NCBI RefSeq assembly: GCF_010671565.1
Contig: NZ_JAABOQ010000001.1
Coordinates: 496,001 to 560,000 of the forward strand
Direction of reading: 5' to 3'
From: Spongiivirga citrea
GTDB lineage: Bacteria > Bacteroidota > Bacteroidia > Flavobacteriales > Flavobacteriaceae
Length of the DNA stretch: 64,000 nucleotides
Of this stretch, positions 17,940 through 26,914 are shown in pieces. The stretch's first letter is position 1. Each line of letters begins with the position of its first letter. A model generated the notes under the pieces. That model searched no databases. It was not told where the DNA came from and saw nothing but the letters and a program-made list of their open reading frames with translations. A program made the position numbers and the translations under genes.

Positions 17940-20471
17940 ATGTCAAAGACTTTTTTGGCCAGTTTCTTTTTACTGGTAAGTACAACACTATTTTCTCAAG
18001 ATTATTTTTTTAAGAAATATGCTCCTTTTGATAGCGAAATCCCATCTCCTGAAGAATTTTTAGGATATCCCATCGGTTTTCAACATACGCGACATGATAT
18101 GATTGTTGGCTATCTGAAAAAGTTGGCAGAAATAAGCAATCGAGCGTCTATTTACGAATATGGTAAAACTCATGAAGGAAGATCATTGGTGATATTGACA
18201 ATTACCAGCGAAGCCAATCTTCAAAATCTAGATGAACTCAAAAAACAACACTTAGCATTTACGAGTACTTCACAAAATGTAACTAACTACGATGCGGTTC
18301 CTATTTTTGTCAATTTAGGATATAATGTACACGGTAACGAACCATCGAGTTCAGAAGCCGCAATGCTATCCGCTTACACTTTAGTGGCATCACAACACCC
18401 TGAGATTAAAAAATACAGAGACGATGCCGTAATTTTTGTAGATCCTACAATTAATCCCGATGGTCGTGATCGTCACACACAGTGGGCGAATATGTATAAA
18501 GGAAATCCATTGGTTTCCGATCCTTATGATGCAGAACATAATGAATATTGGCCAGGAGGAAGAACTAACCACTATTGGTTTGATCTTAACAGAGATTGGC
18601 TTTTAGGAATTAATCCTGAAAGCCGGGGCAAATTGAATTGGTATCACGAGTGGTATCCAAATGTAGTAACCGACTTTCATGAAATGGGAACCAACAGTAG
18701 TTATTTCTTTGAACCAATGAAAATAAATGCTTCGAAAGATCCAATTATGCCAAGGGAAAATTACGAAGACCTAAACGAATTGTTTGGAAACTACTTTGCA
18801 AAGTCACTAGATGAAATTGGAAGTTTATACTTCACCAAAGAGGTTTTTGATGGCACCTATCCTGGCTACGGTTCATCGTATCCTGATTTACAAGGTGGAT
18901 TAGGATTGCTATTTGAACAAGCAAGTTCACGTGGTCATGTACAGGAAACAAGTCATGGTAAGGTAACCTTTCCCTTCACTATTAGAAATCAGTATACGTC
19001 GAGTATGACTACTGTAAAAGCCGCAGTAGAAAATAAAGCCACCTTATATAAATATCAGCAAAACTTCTTTAAAAGCGGTCTTAAAAATGCTGCCAACTCC
19101 AAAGTGCGATCGTATACTTTTGGCGATGCAAAAGATGCCAACAGAACCAAGGCTTTTATTGACAAGCTCCTACTCCATCGCATTAAAGTGTTCAAATCGA
19201 ATACTAAAGGAGAATATATAGTTCCCACAAATCAAGATCAGTATCGCATGGTGCAAACCATGTTCGAAACCTATTCACAATATAGAGATAGCGTTTATTA
19301 CGACGCATCAGCTTGGTCGGTGGCGAACTTTTATAATATGAAATATAGATCATCTACGAGAGCTGCTAATCTTGGCAACCAGATTAACTCAACCAATGAT
19401 CTAATCGATATTCAACCTATCAATAAGTCATCGTACGTATATCTTATTGACGGTAATGATTACAACAACCCAGCGGTCTTAAATCATTTATTACAAAAAG
19501 GAGTTAATGTATCGGCTGCATTCAAGCCATTTAGTATTAATACCAATCAAGGTAATAGGTCATTTAACCAAGGGTCATTAGTAGTAGCAGTTAGCAAACA
19601 AGCCATTTCTAGTGATTCCGTTTTTAAAGTGGTACAACAAGCTCAGAAGAAATTTGAAGTCCCTATGTTTTCAGCTTCATCTGGTTATAGCACGAAAGGG
19701 GTTGATTTAGGAAGCCGATGGATGGCTCCCGTACAGAAACCGAAAGCAGCGATGCTAATTGGTGATGGTGTAAGATCGTACGAAGCTGGAGAAGTTTGGC
19801 ATTTACTCGATACCCGTATGCATATGCCAATTACGAAAATTCCGATGCGCAATTTTAATCGCAGAAATCTAGATAAGTATAACACTTTGGTGATGGTATC
19901 TGGTTCGTATAGCACATTAGGAAAAAAACAACAGGAAAAAATTAAAAATTGGGTATCAAAAGGTAATACATTAATTACCATTGCAGGAGCTTCTAAATGG
20001 GTTATTGATAAAAAATTAGTAAAAGAAAGTATAATAAAAATTAAAAAAGATAGCACTAAAGTTGTAGAACGAAAGCCTTATATGGAAGCAGGTGAAAACA
20101 TCGGAAAAGAACAAGTAGGTGGCATTATCTTAAATACCGATATCGATGTTACCCATCCGCTGGGATTTGGATATACCAGTGGAACCTTACCGGTTTATAA
20201 AAACAATACAGTGTGGCTCGCTCCTAGTAAAAGTGCATACGGAACCGTGTCAAAATACAGCAAGAATGCCCATATCGATGGATTCATCACCAAGAAGAAT
20301 ATGGATGAATTCGTAGCCAAATCAGCTTCACTAATCGTAAGCAAATTAGGCGGTGGACGTGTCGTAATGTTTGCTGACAACCCTAATTTCAGAGGATCGT
20401 GGTATGGCACGAATCGACTGTTTTTAAATGCCATTTTCTTAGGCGATCATATCAATGTTCCTTCTAACTAA
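17940..20471 (+). CDS. exported M14-family zinc metallopeptidase (first copy)
   Basis: An 843-residue secreted protein. A signal peptide (residues 1-19, ending LFSQ) precedes a zinc carboxypeptidase domain with HGNEPSSSE (metal His and Glu), the substrate region NHYWFDLNRDWL, DFHEMGTNS (third metal ligand His) and the likely catalytic Glu in LLFEQASSRG. The C-terminal half (about 380-843) carries no motif I can name; family members are large exported peptidases of Bacteroidota. A paralog lies at 58540-61050. The amidohydrolase that follows starts 10 bases after this stop. Confidence 0.88.
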   Translation: MSKTFLASFFLLVSTTLFSQDYFFKKYAPFDSEIPSPEEFLGYPIGFQHTRHDMIVGYLKKLAEISNRASIYEYGKTHEGRSLVILTITSEANLQNLDELKKQHLAFTSTSQNVTNYDAVPIFVNLGYNVHGNEPSSSEAAMLSAYTLVASQHPEIKKYRDDAVIFVDPTINPDGRDRHTQWANMYKGNPLVSDPYDAEHNEYWPGGRTNHYWFDLNRDWLLGINPESRGKLNWYHEWYPNVVTDFHEMGTNSSYFFEPMKINASKDPIMPRENYEDLNELFGNYFAKSLDEIGSLYFTKEVFDGTYPGYGSSYPDLQGGLGLLFEQASSRGHVQETSHGKVTFPFTIRNQYTSSMTTVKAAVENKATLYKYQQNFFKSGLKNAANSKVRSYTFGDAKDANRTKAFIDKLLLHRIKVFKSNTKGEYIVPTNQDQYRMVQTMFETYSQYRDSVYYDASAWSVANFYNMKYRSSTRAANLGNQINSTNDLIDIQPINKSSYVYLIDGNDYNNPAVLNHLLQKGVNVSAAFKPFSINTNQGNRSFNQGSLVVAVSKQAISSDSVFKVVQQAQKKFEVPMFSASSGYSTKGVDLGSRWMAPVQKPKAAMLIGDGVRSYEAGEVWHLLDTRMHMPITKIPMRNFNRRNLDKYNTLVMVSGSYSTLGKKQQEKIKNWVSKGNTLITIAGASKWVIDKKLVKESIIKIKKDSTKVVERKPYMEAGENIGKEQVGGIILNTDIDVTHPLGFGYTSGTLPVYKNNTVWLAPSKSAYGTVSKYSKNAHIDGFITKKNMDEFVAKSASLIVSKLGGGRVVMFADNPNFRGSWYGTNRLFLNAIFLGDHINVPSN

Positions 20472-20481
20472 TTCGATGTTT

Positions 20482-22053
20482 ATGTCAACCAAAAAAATCT
20501 CATTTTGCAGCTTTCTTGTATTACTGCTATCATTCACTTTTATACAAGCTCAAGACACTTATTTAGGTGAAGGCCCCTTTGACCAACTAATCCTCCGCGG
20601 AGCGATGTTGATAAACGGAAACGGAGCACCACCCATTGGACCTGTCGATATTGTAGTTGAAAAAAATAAGATTGTAAATATAAAAACAGTCGGATATCCA
20701 GGTGTAAAAATTGATGATTCAAAAAGACCACAACTAAAAGCTGGTAGCAAAGAAATAGATTGCACTGGTAAATATGTACTTCCTGGATTTATTGATATGC
20801 ACGGTCATATTGGCGGGACTTCCCAAGGAGCAGATTCAGAGTATGTATTTAAATTATGGATGGCACATGGCGTTACCACAGTTCGAGAACCCAGTGGCCG
20901 CGGATTAGATTGGACTTTAAACCTGAAAAAGTTAAGTGCGCAAAATAAGATTGCCGCTCCTCGATTAATTGCATACACTGGATTTGGCCAAGGCAGTAAA
21001 AATCCGATTAGCACCGCTGAGCAAGCAAGAGAATGGGTAAGAAACAATGCAAAAAAAGGAGCTGATGGCATCAAATTCTTCGGAGCAGAGCCCGAGATAA
21101 TGACCGCCGCTTTGGATGAAAATAAAAAATTAGGATTAGGGTCAGCCTGTCATCATGCACAAATGAGCGTTGCGAGATGGAATGTTTTAAATTCAGCCAG
21201 AGCTGGACTCACCAGTATGGAACATTGGTATGGACTTCCCGAAGCCCTATTCGAAGACAGAACCGTTCAACACTATCCCTTAGATTATAACTATCAAAAT
21301 GAACAACATCGTTTTGAAGAGGCTGGCAAACTATGGGAACAAGCAGCAAAACCGTATTCTGATCATTGGAATAAGGTGATGAATGAGCTTATCGAGCTCG
21401 ATTTTACCTTAGACCCTACTTTCAACATTTACGAAGCCAGCAGAGATCTACATCGAGCCAGACGAGCGGAATGGCATGAAGACTATACATTGCCTTCCTT
21501 ATGGAAGTTCTATCAACCTAGTAAAATATCACACGGTTCATATTGGCATGATTGGGGTACCGAACAAGAAATTGCCTGGAAACGTAATTTCAAATTATGG
21601 ATGACCTTTATCAACGAATACAAGAATCGAGGTGGTCGTGTTACTGCAGGTTCCGATTCTGGATTCATCTTTCAATTATACGGATTTGCATTTATACGTG
21701 AATTAGAATTACTACGCGAAGCAGGTTTTCATCCGTTAGAAGTTATTCGAGCTGCAACCCTTAATGGTGCAGAGGCTTTGAAAATGGATGACAAAATTGG
21801 ATCTATAGAAATTGGTAAAATGGCAGACTTTGTTGTGGTTGATGAAAATCCGCTAAGGAATTTTAAGGTTTTATATGGCACAGGCGCTATCAGACTAACA
21901 GAAGATAATAAAGTCATTCGAGCTGGTGGTGTCAAATACACCATTAAAGATGGTATTGTGTACGATGCAAAACGTTTATTAGCTGATGTCAAGAAAATGG
22001 TAGATGAGGCAAAAGCAAAAGAGGGATTTGAGTTGAAACAACCTGGGAATTAG
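20482..22053 (+). CDS. exported amidohydrolase family protein
   Basis: A 523-residue TIM-barrel metal-dependent hydrolase with a signal peptide (MSTKKISFCSFLVLLLSFTF, cleavage after IQAQ). Metal-binding motifs are MHGHIGG (HxH, strand 1), HHAQMS, MEHWYG and TAGSDSG with the final Asp; ADFVVVDENPLRN closes the barrel-flanking beta-sandwich. This group includes imidazolonepropionase-like and prolidase-like enzymes; the substrate is unknown. Alternative starts at 20455 and 20476 exist. The first overlaps the peptidase stop; 20482 gives the cleanest signal peptide. Pairing with an M14 peptidase suggests joint use of peptides. Confidence 0.87.
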   Translation: MSTKKISFCSFLVLLLSFTFIQAQDTYLGEGPFDQLILRGAMLINGNGAPPIGPVDIVVEKNKIVNIKTVGYPGVKIDDSKRPQLKAGSKEIDCTGKYVLPGFIDMHGHIGGTSQGADSEYVFKLWMAHGVTTVREPSGRGLDWTLNLKKLSAQNKIAAPRLIAYTGFGQGSKNPISTAEQAREWVRNNAKKGADGIKFFGAEPEIMTAALDENKKLGLGSACHHAQMSVARWNVLNSARAGLTSMEHWYGLPEALFEDRTVQHYPLDYNYQNEQHRFEEAGKLWEQAAKPYSDHWNKVMNELIELDFTLDPTFNIYEASRDLHRARRAEWHEDYTLPSLWKFYQPSKISHGSYWHDWGTEQEIAWKRNFKLWMTFINEYKNRGGRVTAGSDSGFIFQLYGFAFIRELELLREAGFHPLEVIRAATLNGAEALKMDDKIGSIEIGKMADFVVVDENPLRNFKVLYGTGAIRLTEDNKVIRAGGVKYTIKDGIVYDAKRLLADVKKMVDEAKAKEGFELKQPGN

Positions 22054-22083
22054 TTCTGAGTTTAGAGTTTCGAGTTCAGAGTC
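22051..22083 (-). repeat. heptad tandem repeat, AACTCNN family (minus strand)
   Basis: Read on the minus strand it is GACTCTG, AACTCGA, AACTCTA, AACTCAG, AACTA. It begins at the stop codon of the amidohydrolase gene and fills the gap before the next gene. Confidence 0.65.
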
Positions 22084-22093
22084 AACGCGAAGT

Positions 22094-22525
22094 ATGAAAA
22101 AGATTCTTTTTTCCTTAATTACCGCATTTGGATTAATCTGTTACCAACCAATAAGATTCAAGTATGCGTGTGATTTTAAGGAGCACGGTCCTGAGTTTTA
22201 TGGTTTCCCTTTTGTGCAGGAAACTGGAACTTGGGTATCTTCATTTTCTGGTATCCTTTACTTAAGTGGATTTCTAGGAAACCTTGCGTTTTGGTTTGTA
22301 CTTGTTTATAGTCTTGTATATTTCATCAAAAAAACAAACAACAGAATTGTAAACAACATCAAATCAATACTTGTTTATAGTATTATCCTTATTTCAATTT
22401 TTTATGGTTATCTACATTTTGATGTCTTTATTTGGGATATCGAATGGTCACATGATAATTTTAAAATGAATTATTTTCAAGAAGATGTTGAATGTGAACG
22501 CACCCTATTATTCTTTAATAATTAA
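22094..22525 (+). CDS. multi-pass membrane protein, unknown
   Basis: A 143-residue protein with a hydrophobic N-terminus (residues 3-18) and two further hydrophobic segments (about 50-75 and 87-105). The C-terminal part is acidic and aromatic (FIWDIEWSHDNFKMNYFQEDVECE). I recognise no family. It sits between a heptad repeat and a DUF4199 gene on the same strand. Confidence 0.6.
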   Translation: MKKILFSLITAFGLICYQPIRFKYACDFKEHGPEFYGFPFVQETGTWVSSFSGILYLSGFLGNLAFWFVLVYSLVYFIKKTNNRIVNNIKSILVYSIILISIFYGYLHFDVFIWDIEWSHDNFKMNYFQEDVECERTLLFFNN

Positions 22526-22578
22526 TAAAACACATTAAAACTTTAAGTTTTTACCTTTAACCCTTCACCCAAATACAA

Positions 22579-23058
22579 ATGATCAAAAGAATATCAACCG
22601 AAATAAAATGGGGAGCAATCCTTTCTGTAATTGCTGTTTTATGGGGTTACCTAGAAAAGAGTCTGGGCTGGCATGATGAAAAAGTAAGCATGTATCTCAT
22701 ATATTCAATGTCTTTTGGAGTTCCTGCCCTGCTTGTTTATTTCTTCGCTCTAAAAGAGAAAAGAGACCTCGATTACAATCGTATAATGGATTGGAAACAA
22801 TTAGCTGTTTCGGGAGCTATTATTGGAACCGTAGTTGCAGCTTTTTCACCGCTGGTCCAATATGTAACATTTCACTTTATCTCTCCAGATTATTTTAGCA
22901 ATGCCATAAAAGCTGGTATTGAACGCGGTATGAAACAAGAGGCAGCTGAGAGTTTTTACACACTAGAATCAGCGATTAAGCAATCCGCATTGGTGGCCAT
23001 TCCATTGGGAGTAGTTGCTGGTACTATTTTTGGATTGATTTTGCAGAAGAAGAAATAA
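22579..23058 (+). CDS. DUF4199 family membrane protein
   Basis: A 159-residue protein with four hydrophobic helices. Its start, KRISTEIKWGAILSVIAVLWGYLEKSLGWHDEK, and the stretch FISPDYFSNAIKAGIERG are typical of DUF4199, a Bacteroidota membrane family of unknown function. It ends GTIFGLILQKKK with a basic cytoplasmic tail. Confidence 0.82.
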   Translation: MIKRISTEIKWGAILSVIAVLWGYLEKSLGWHDEKVSMYLIYSMSFGVPALLVYFFALKEKRDLDYNRIMDWKQLAVSGAIIGTVVAAFSPLVQYVTFHFISPDYFSNAIKAGIERGMKQEAAESFYTLESAIKQSALVAIPLGVVAGTIFGLILQKKK

Positions 23059-23142
23059 TTCTTTTTAGATTCAGAAACGATAATTCCCTGAAATAGAGCT
23101 ATATGTTCTAATTTGCTCGCTGCATTTCCCAGTATTACCAAG

Positions 23143-23182
23143 TTTCTCTGTGTCCCTCTGCGTTTCTTTGTGCAACTCTGTG
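23143..23182. repeat. decamer degenerate tandem repeat (CTCTGTG type)
   Basis: Four 10-base units: TTTCTCTGTG, TCCCTCTGCG, TTTCTTTGTG, CAACTCTGTG. It lies in the gap between the converging DUF4199 and M23 peptidase genes. I recall similar low-complexity repeats as common in Bacteroidota intergenic DNA. Confidence 0.6.
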
Positions 23183-23226
23183 AAATAACCTTTTGCATTA
23201 TTGCTTAGAAAAACACTAAGCTGTAC

Positions 23227-23907
23227 TCAATAAATCTTCAACAACAAATTCGGATCAGGGCAGTTTACTAAATGTTCTTCCAATCCGTCTTCAGAAAACA
23301 CACCAGGAAAATCACCTTCTTTCCCATTTAAATCTCTTATTATTTGAAAGTGAAGATGTGGTGCGTAATTGACATTTTCTTTTGGAGTACCGAGATTAGC
23401 CAATACATCTCCCGAACGAAACTGTTTTCCAACGTACATGTCATTTAAAGAAGTTCTTGCCAAATGACCATATAATGTATAAAAAACAATCTCATCAAAT
23501 TGGTGTTTTAAGATTATCGTCGGGCCATAATCACCTAATGAACTATTGTCTGCAAAACTATGGACCTCACCATCAATGGGCGCAACAACTTTCGTACTCG
23601 CAGTAATCCAAAAATCCATAGCTAAATGGATATCTCTTTGGTTTCCTGTATTGAACATTGGGCTATTTTTATAAAGCAGCCGTTTTTCTCTATAACCGCC
23701 ATAGGCCACTTTCGCATTTCTTATTTCAAGAAAACGATCAAGATATTCCTGCATTTCGTATGGGTCGGAAAGGTCAACCGATTTCAATTCAGCATTTTGA
23801 GCAGTAAGGTCTAACGGTACGTAATCCGCAAATGGTATAGCAGGGTCAATTACAGGCGTTGTTGAAGTAGTTAGCGAACTCAAAAACTCCTCAAAAGTAC
23901 TATTCAT
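23227..23907 (-). CDS. M23 (LytM-type) peptidase family protein
   Basis: A 226-residue protein with a LytM/M23 domain: HLAMDFW (HxxxD zinc ligands, near residue 90), YGHLA, and HLHFQI (HxH near 185). M23 enzymes cleave peptidoglycan cross-bridges. No signal peptide is seen, which is unusual for a wall-acting enzyme; it may act elsewhere or leave by another route. It is the last gene of a three-gene unit with an ECF sigma factor and a small membrane protein, starting 3 bases after the latter. Confidence 0.85.
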   Translation of the reverse strand: MNSTFEEFLSSLTTSTTPVIDPAIPFADYVPLDLTAQNAELKSVDLSDPYEMQEYLDRFLEIRNAKVAYGGYREKRLLYKNSPMFNTGNQRDIHLAMDFWITASTKVVAPIDGEVHSFADNSSLGDYGPTIILKHQFDEIVFYTLYGHLARTSLNDMYVGKQFRSGDVLANLGTPKENVNYAPHLHFQIIRDLNGKEGDFPGVFSEDGLEEHLVNCPDPNLLLKIY

Positions 23908-23910
23908 TGT

Positions 23911-24312
23911 TTAATGCCATCTGTTTTTAAAGGTCACTTTCAGTATTGGTATTTGAGCAAAAAGTAGCACCGCCAATGCCAACATTGCAAATATTACTGT
24001 TTTTGGAATTCGTTGCAGTGGTGATGAAATAGCTTCAAAATTAAATGATGGCAGCTTACTCATAATATCGTATTGGTTTCCTGTTCCAAATAGCAGGATT
24101 AATAGTATAGAGCCAATTAAGGTTATAATGGTAATTGGAATTACCCACTTACTAAAAGGTGCTTTATATTTAGCCATAGATCCTGGAATCGGCAAGCTAC
24201 TGATTTGCTCCATGACCTTGAATTCGAAATTACTATCGGGTGATTGTAATTCTACTTCCTTAAACAACTTTTTGCTCAAGGCTTCCATCTCTTTATTTTG
24301 TTCCTCTTTCAT
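23911..24312 (-). CDS. two-helix membrane protein, candidate anti-sigma factor
   Basis: A 133-residue protein with a charged cytoplasmic-type N-terminus (residues 1-48) and two transmembrane helices (about 52-72 and 100-120). It overlaps the sigma factor gene by 20 bases, the classic position for an anti-sigma factor. It has no zinc anti-sigma motif (HxxxCxxC) and I recognise no family, so the role is inferred from context only. I chose ATG 24312. Confidence 0.65.
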   Translation of the reverse strand: MKEEQNKEMEALSKKLFKEVELQSPDSNFEFKVMEQISSLPIPGSMAKYKAPFSKWVIPITIITLIGSILLILLFGTGNQYDIMSKLPSFNFEAISSPLQRIPKTVIFAMLALAVLLFAQIPILKVTFKNRWH

Positions 24313-24883
24313 AAATCGCAAGTGTTTCTGGATCCAATTGTTTCTTCAAAATACCAAAAAGCATTTTTCTACCTCTATATAGTTTAATCTTTACATTGTC
24401 TAATGTTCCGCCAACCACTTTGGTAATCTCTTTCAAAGATAACTCTTCAAAATAATATAAGGTTAGTATTGCCGCATAGTCCTCTTTTAAAGACAAAATG
24501 GCTTTATTAATTATTTCTTTTCGTTCTGCGGTTTCCAATTGTCCCAAGCCATTCTCAACCTGATCAATTCCAATTTCATAAGTAGCATCAATTGATACCG
24601 TATCAAAATTCCGTTTTTTCTTCTTTAATGCATCTAAGCATTTGTGATATGCTATTTTATATATCCAAGTACTAAATTTTGCATCACCCTTAAAGCTCGC
24701 CAGACTTGTATATACTTTTACAAAAACATCCTGAGCTACTTCATGAGCGTCATCTTCATTTTTAAGCATTCTAAGAACAATACTATACACCAAATTCTTA
24801 TACCTATTTACTAGATGGGTATAGTAACTTGAATCACCTTCAAGTATTTTGGTTATATAAAATTGATCTTCTTGGTTAGTCAT
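24293..24883 (-). CDS. ECF RNA polymerase sigma factor
   Basis: A 196-residue sigma-70 family ECF factor. Region 2 holds YTHLVNRYKNLVYSIVLRML, DAHEVAQDVFVKVYTSLASF and FSTWIYKIAYHKCLDALKK; region 4 holds LSLKEDYAAILTLYYFEELSLKEITKVVGGTLDNVKIKLYRGRKML, a helix-turn-helix for the -35 element. It is followed by a membrane protein and an M23 peptidase, suggesting an envelope-stress regulon. Its own promoter region has an ECF-type element facing this gene (24898-24924), so it is probably autoregulated. Confidence 0.92.
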   Translation of the reverse strand: MTNQEDQFYITKILEGDSSYYTHLVNRYKNLVYSIVLRMLKNEDDAHEVAQDVFVKVYTSLASFKGDAKFSTWIYKIAYHKCLDALKKKKRNFDTVSIDATYEIGIDQVENGLGQLETAERKEIINKAILSLKEDYAAILTLYYFEELSLKEITKVVGGTLDNVKIKLYRGRKMLFGILKKQLDPETLAIYERGTK

Positions 24884-24897
24884 TGTTTATTAGTTAA

Positions 24898-24924
24898 GAC
24901 GACAAGGCCGTAATCTTGGTTACA
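24898..24924 (-). promoter_or_regulatory. ECF-type promoter of the sigma factor gene
   Basis: On the minus strand: TGTAACC (24924 to 24918), 16 bases, then CGTC (24901 to 24898). The sigma gene starts 15 bases downstream. The same -35, spacing and -10 occur on the plus strand at 24946-24972. Confidence 0.65.
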
Positions 24925-24945
24925 AAAAATATTTTTTAATTTTTC

Positions 24946-24972
24946 TGTAACCAGTTTTGAAAAAGTATCGTC
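24946..24972 (+). promoter_or_regulatory. ECF-type promoter of the DUF6249 gene
   Basis: TGTAACC (24946-24952), 16 bases, CGTC (24969-24972), with the DUF6249 start 44 bases downstream. It mirrors the promoter of the divergent sigma gene, so both genes are likely targets of that sigma factor. Confidence 0.65.
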
Positions 24973-25015
24973 ATAAGAAGCAAACAATTAAAATTAATCT
25001 TAAAAACGAACAATC

Positions 25016-25360
25016 ATGGGATCAGAATTAATTATTATACCAATTTTCTTTGCAGCAGTTTTCGGTGTCTTTTATCTTTTCATTACATCACGAAATAAAG
25101 AGCGAATGGCTCTTATTGAAAAGGGTGCCGACGCTTCAATCTTTTATGGTAAGAAAGGACCACTATCATCAACTCGTATGATCGTACTTAATCTTGCCCT
25201 ACTTTTAGTTGGAATAGGCGGAGGTATTTTTGTAGGCGGCTTAATGTCTGAATACGGAGGCCTTGAAGAAGAAATAGCAATGCCGGGCGCAATATTTTTA
25301 TTCGCAGGATTAGGGTTATTTGCATCATTCTTCCTATCAAAAAAAGTAGGTGAACAATAA
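25016..25360 (+). CDS. DUF6249-like two- to three-helix membrane protein
   Basis: A 114-residue membrane protein: an N-terminal helix (IIIPIFFAAVFGVFYLFITSR), then the cytoplasmic motif RNKERMALIEKGADASIFY, then two helices (about 60-80 and 90-107). The RxKERMALIEKG motif is typical of DUF6249 proteins. It lies divergent to the ECF sigma gene and shares a mirror-image promoter with it, so it is a candidate member of that regulon. Function unknown. Confidence 0.8.
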   Translation: MGSELIIIPIFFAAVFGVFYLFITSRNKERMALIEKGADASIFYGKKGPLSSTRMIVLNLALLLVGIGGGIFVGGLMSEYGGLEEEIAMPGAIFLFAGLGLFASFFLSKKVGEQ

Positions 25361-25432
25361 TCTTAACACCTTTTAACCACCAAGGCGTAAGGAATTTAGT
25401 TAGTTTCGACTATCTTGTTAAATAAAATTGAC

Positions 25433-26098
25433 ATGCGAAATTTTCAACTAAGTTCCTTACTATTTATTCTCATATTTTCTTCAAGTTGCATCTATAGCAC
25501 GGCTTCCCGTGATAATGCTGAAGTAATTACAATCGACACAAATCAAGACCTGAGCAAGTACAGCAAAGCATATTTTGCAAGTGGTTGCTTTTGGTGTGTA
25601 GAAGCTATTTTTGAAAGTGTGGAAGGAGTAAAAGAAGTCATTTCTGGTTATGCTGGCGGACTTACAAAAAATCCGACCTACAGTCAAATTGGTACAGGTA
25701 AAACCGGACATGCGGAAAGTGTAGAAATCTATTATGACCCTAAAGTCGTTAGTTTTGACACCTTATTGCGCGTATTTTTTGGCTCTCATGATCCAACTAC
25801 TTTGAACAGACAAGGACCCGATCGCGGAACACAATACCGATCGGTTGCTTTTTATACATCTGATGCTGAAAAGAAGAGCATTGAGCGTTATATGAAAAAA
25901 TTGACTGACGAAAAAATATTCAGCAAACCACTTACTACTCAGGTACTCGAACTAGAAAAGTTTTACAATGCGGAGGCTTACCATCAAGATTTTGAACGCT
26001 TGAACCCTAATAATCCGTATGTGAGAAACGTTTCAATTCCTAGGTTAAAGCGTTTTCAGAAGTTGTATCCTGAATTATTGAAAAAGGGAGCGCACTAG
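25433..26098 (+). CDS. msrA: peptide-methionine (S)-S-oxide reductase, lipoprotein form
   Basis: Repairs oxidised methionine (S epimer). The catalytic motif GCFWCVEAIFE is at residues 51-61 with Cys52 as nucleophile, followed by SGYAGG, GHAESVEIYYDP and HDPTTLNRQGPDRGTQYRS, all hallmark stretches. The N-terminus MRNFQLSSLLFILIFSSSC carries a lipobox with Cys19, so the protein is probably anchored in the envelope. I chose ATG 25433 instead of TTG 25415, because the ATG gives a clean lipoprotein signal. A strong terminator follows. Confidence 0.95.
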   Translation: MRNFQLSSLLFILIFSSSCIYSTASRDNAEVITIDTNQDLSKYSKAYFASGCFWCVEAIFESVEGVKEVISGYAGGLTKNPTYSQIGTGKTGHAESVEIYYDPKVVSFDTLLRVFFGSHDPTTLNRQGPDRGTQYRSVAFYTSDAEKKSIERYMKKLTDEKIFSKPLTTQVLELEKFYNAEAYHQDFERLNPNNPYVRNVSIPRLKRFQKLYPELLKKGAH

Positions 26099-26123
26099 TA
26101 TAGCCCTTTCCTGAATAAAATAC

Positions 26124-26160
26124 AGACCCCAAAGGTTTTCGAAACCTTTGGGGTCTTTGT
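26124..26160 (+). terminator. Rho-independent terminator after msrA
   Basis: A perfect 15-base stem: AGACCCCAAAGGTTT (26124-26138), loop TCG, AAACCTTTGGGGTCT (26142-26156), then TTGTATATTT. Confidence 0.85.
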
Positions 26161-26184
26161 ATATTTAAAATTCAATATAAACTG

Positions 26185-26847
26185 ATGTATCGCCTTTCTC
26201 TCTTTCTTATCCTAATTTCACTATCACTAACAGGTCAACAACTCCCCGACGGCTTTACTTATGTCAAAAACGAGATTCCTGATATCATTTTAGAATTACG
26301 CTATTGTCAAGATGATAATTTTGTAGGAGAAACTATCGACGGATATGAAGACGATGTTTGTATACTATCGAGTGAAGCTACATCAGCATTAAAAAAAGTT
26401 CAAACTGACCTTAAGAAAAAAGGATACGGATTAAAAATTTTTGATGCTTACCGACCACAGCAAGCAGTAAATCATTTTGTGCGCTGGGCGCGTGATCTTT
26501 CTGATAAAAAAATGAAAGCGCAATATTATCCCAATGAACCTAAAGCTCGATTATTTAAACGGGGTTATATCGCAAGTAAGTCAGGACATAGTAGAGGTAG
26601 CACGGTTGATATTACCTTAGTTGACAAAGATGGGAAAGAGGTCGATATGGGAACGCCTTGGGATTTTTTTAGTAGAAAATCGTGGCCTTCTAATACACAG
26701 ATTACCAAGAAACAGCAAGTAAACAGGAGAATACTTCGTGAAGCGATGCTTAAACATGGTTTTAAGCCATTACGGACAGAGTGGTGGCATTTTACGCTAA
26801 TTAATGAGCCTTTTCCCAAGACCTATTTTGATTTTCCTGTACAATAA
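26185..26847 (+). CDS. M15-family D-Ala-D-Ala dipeptidase (VanX/DdpX type), exported
   Basis: A 220-residue zinc dipeptidase with an N-terminal signal peptide (LSLFLILISLSLTGQ). VanX marks are ILELRYCQDDNFVG, FDAYRPQQAV with the transition-state Arg, SGHSRGSTVD (zinc His and Asp in SxHxxGxxxD) and EWWHF with the catalytic Glu and last zinc His. The family cleaves D-Ala-D-Ala, in most bacteria to recycle peptidoglycan rather than for vancomycin resistance; no vanH or vanA is nearby. Confidence 0.92.
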   Translation: MYRLSLFLILISLSLTGQQLPDGFTYVKNEIPDIILELRYCQDDNFVGETIDGYEDDVCILSSEATSALKKVQTDLKKKGYGLKIFDAYRPQQAVNHFVRWARDLSDKKMKAQYYPNEPKARLFKRGYIASKSGHSRGSTVDITLVDKDGKEVDMGTPWDFFSRKSWPSNTQITKKQQVNRRILREAMLKHGFKPLRTEWWHFTLINEPFPKTYFDFPVQ

Positions 26848-26914
26848 AACAGGTACTTACATTGCTATCACCCAACACAAGTACCTGTTGCCTCAAACCA
26901 AAACACTTAGGCTT

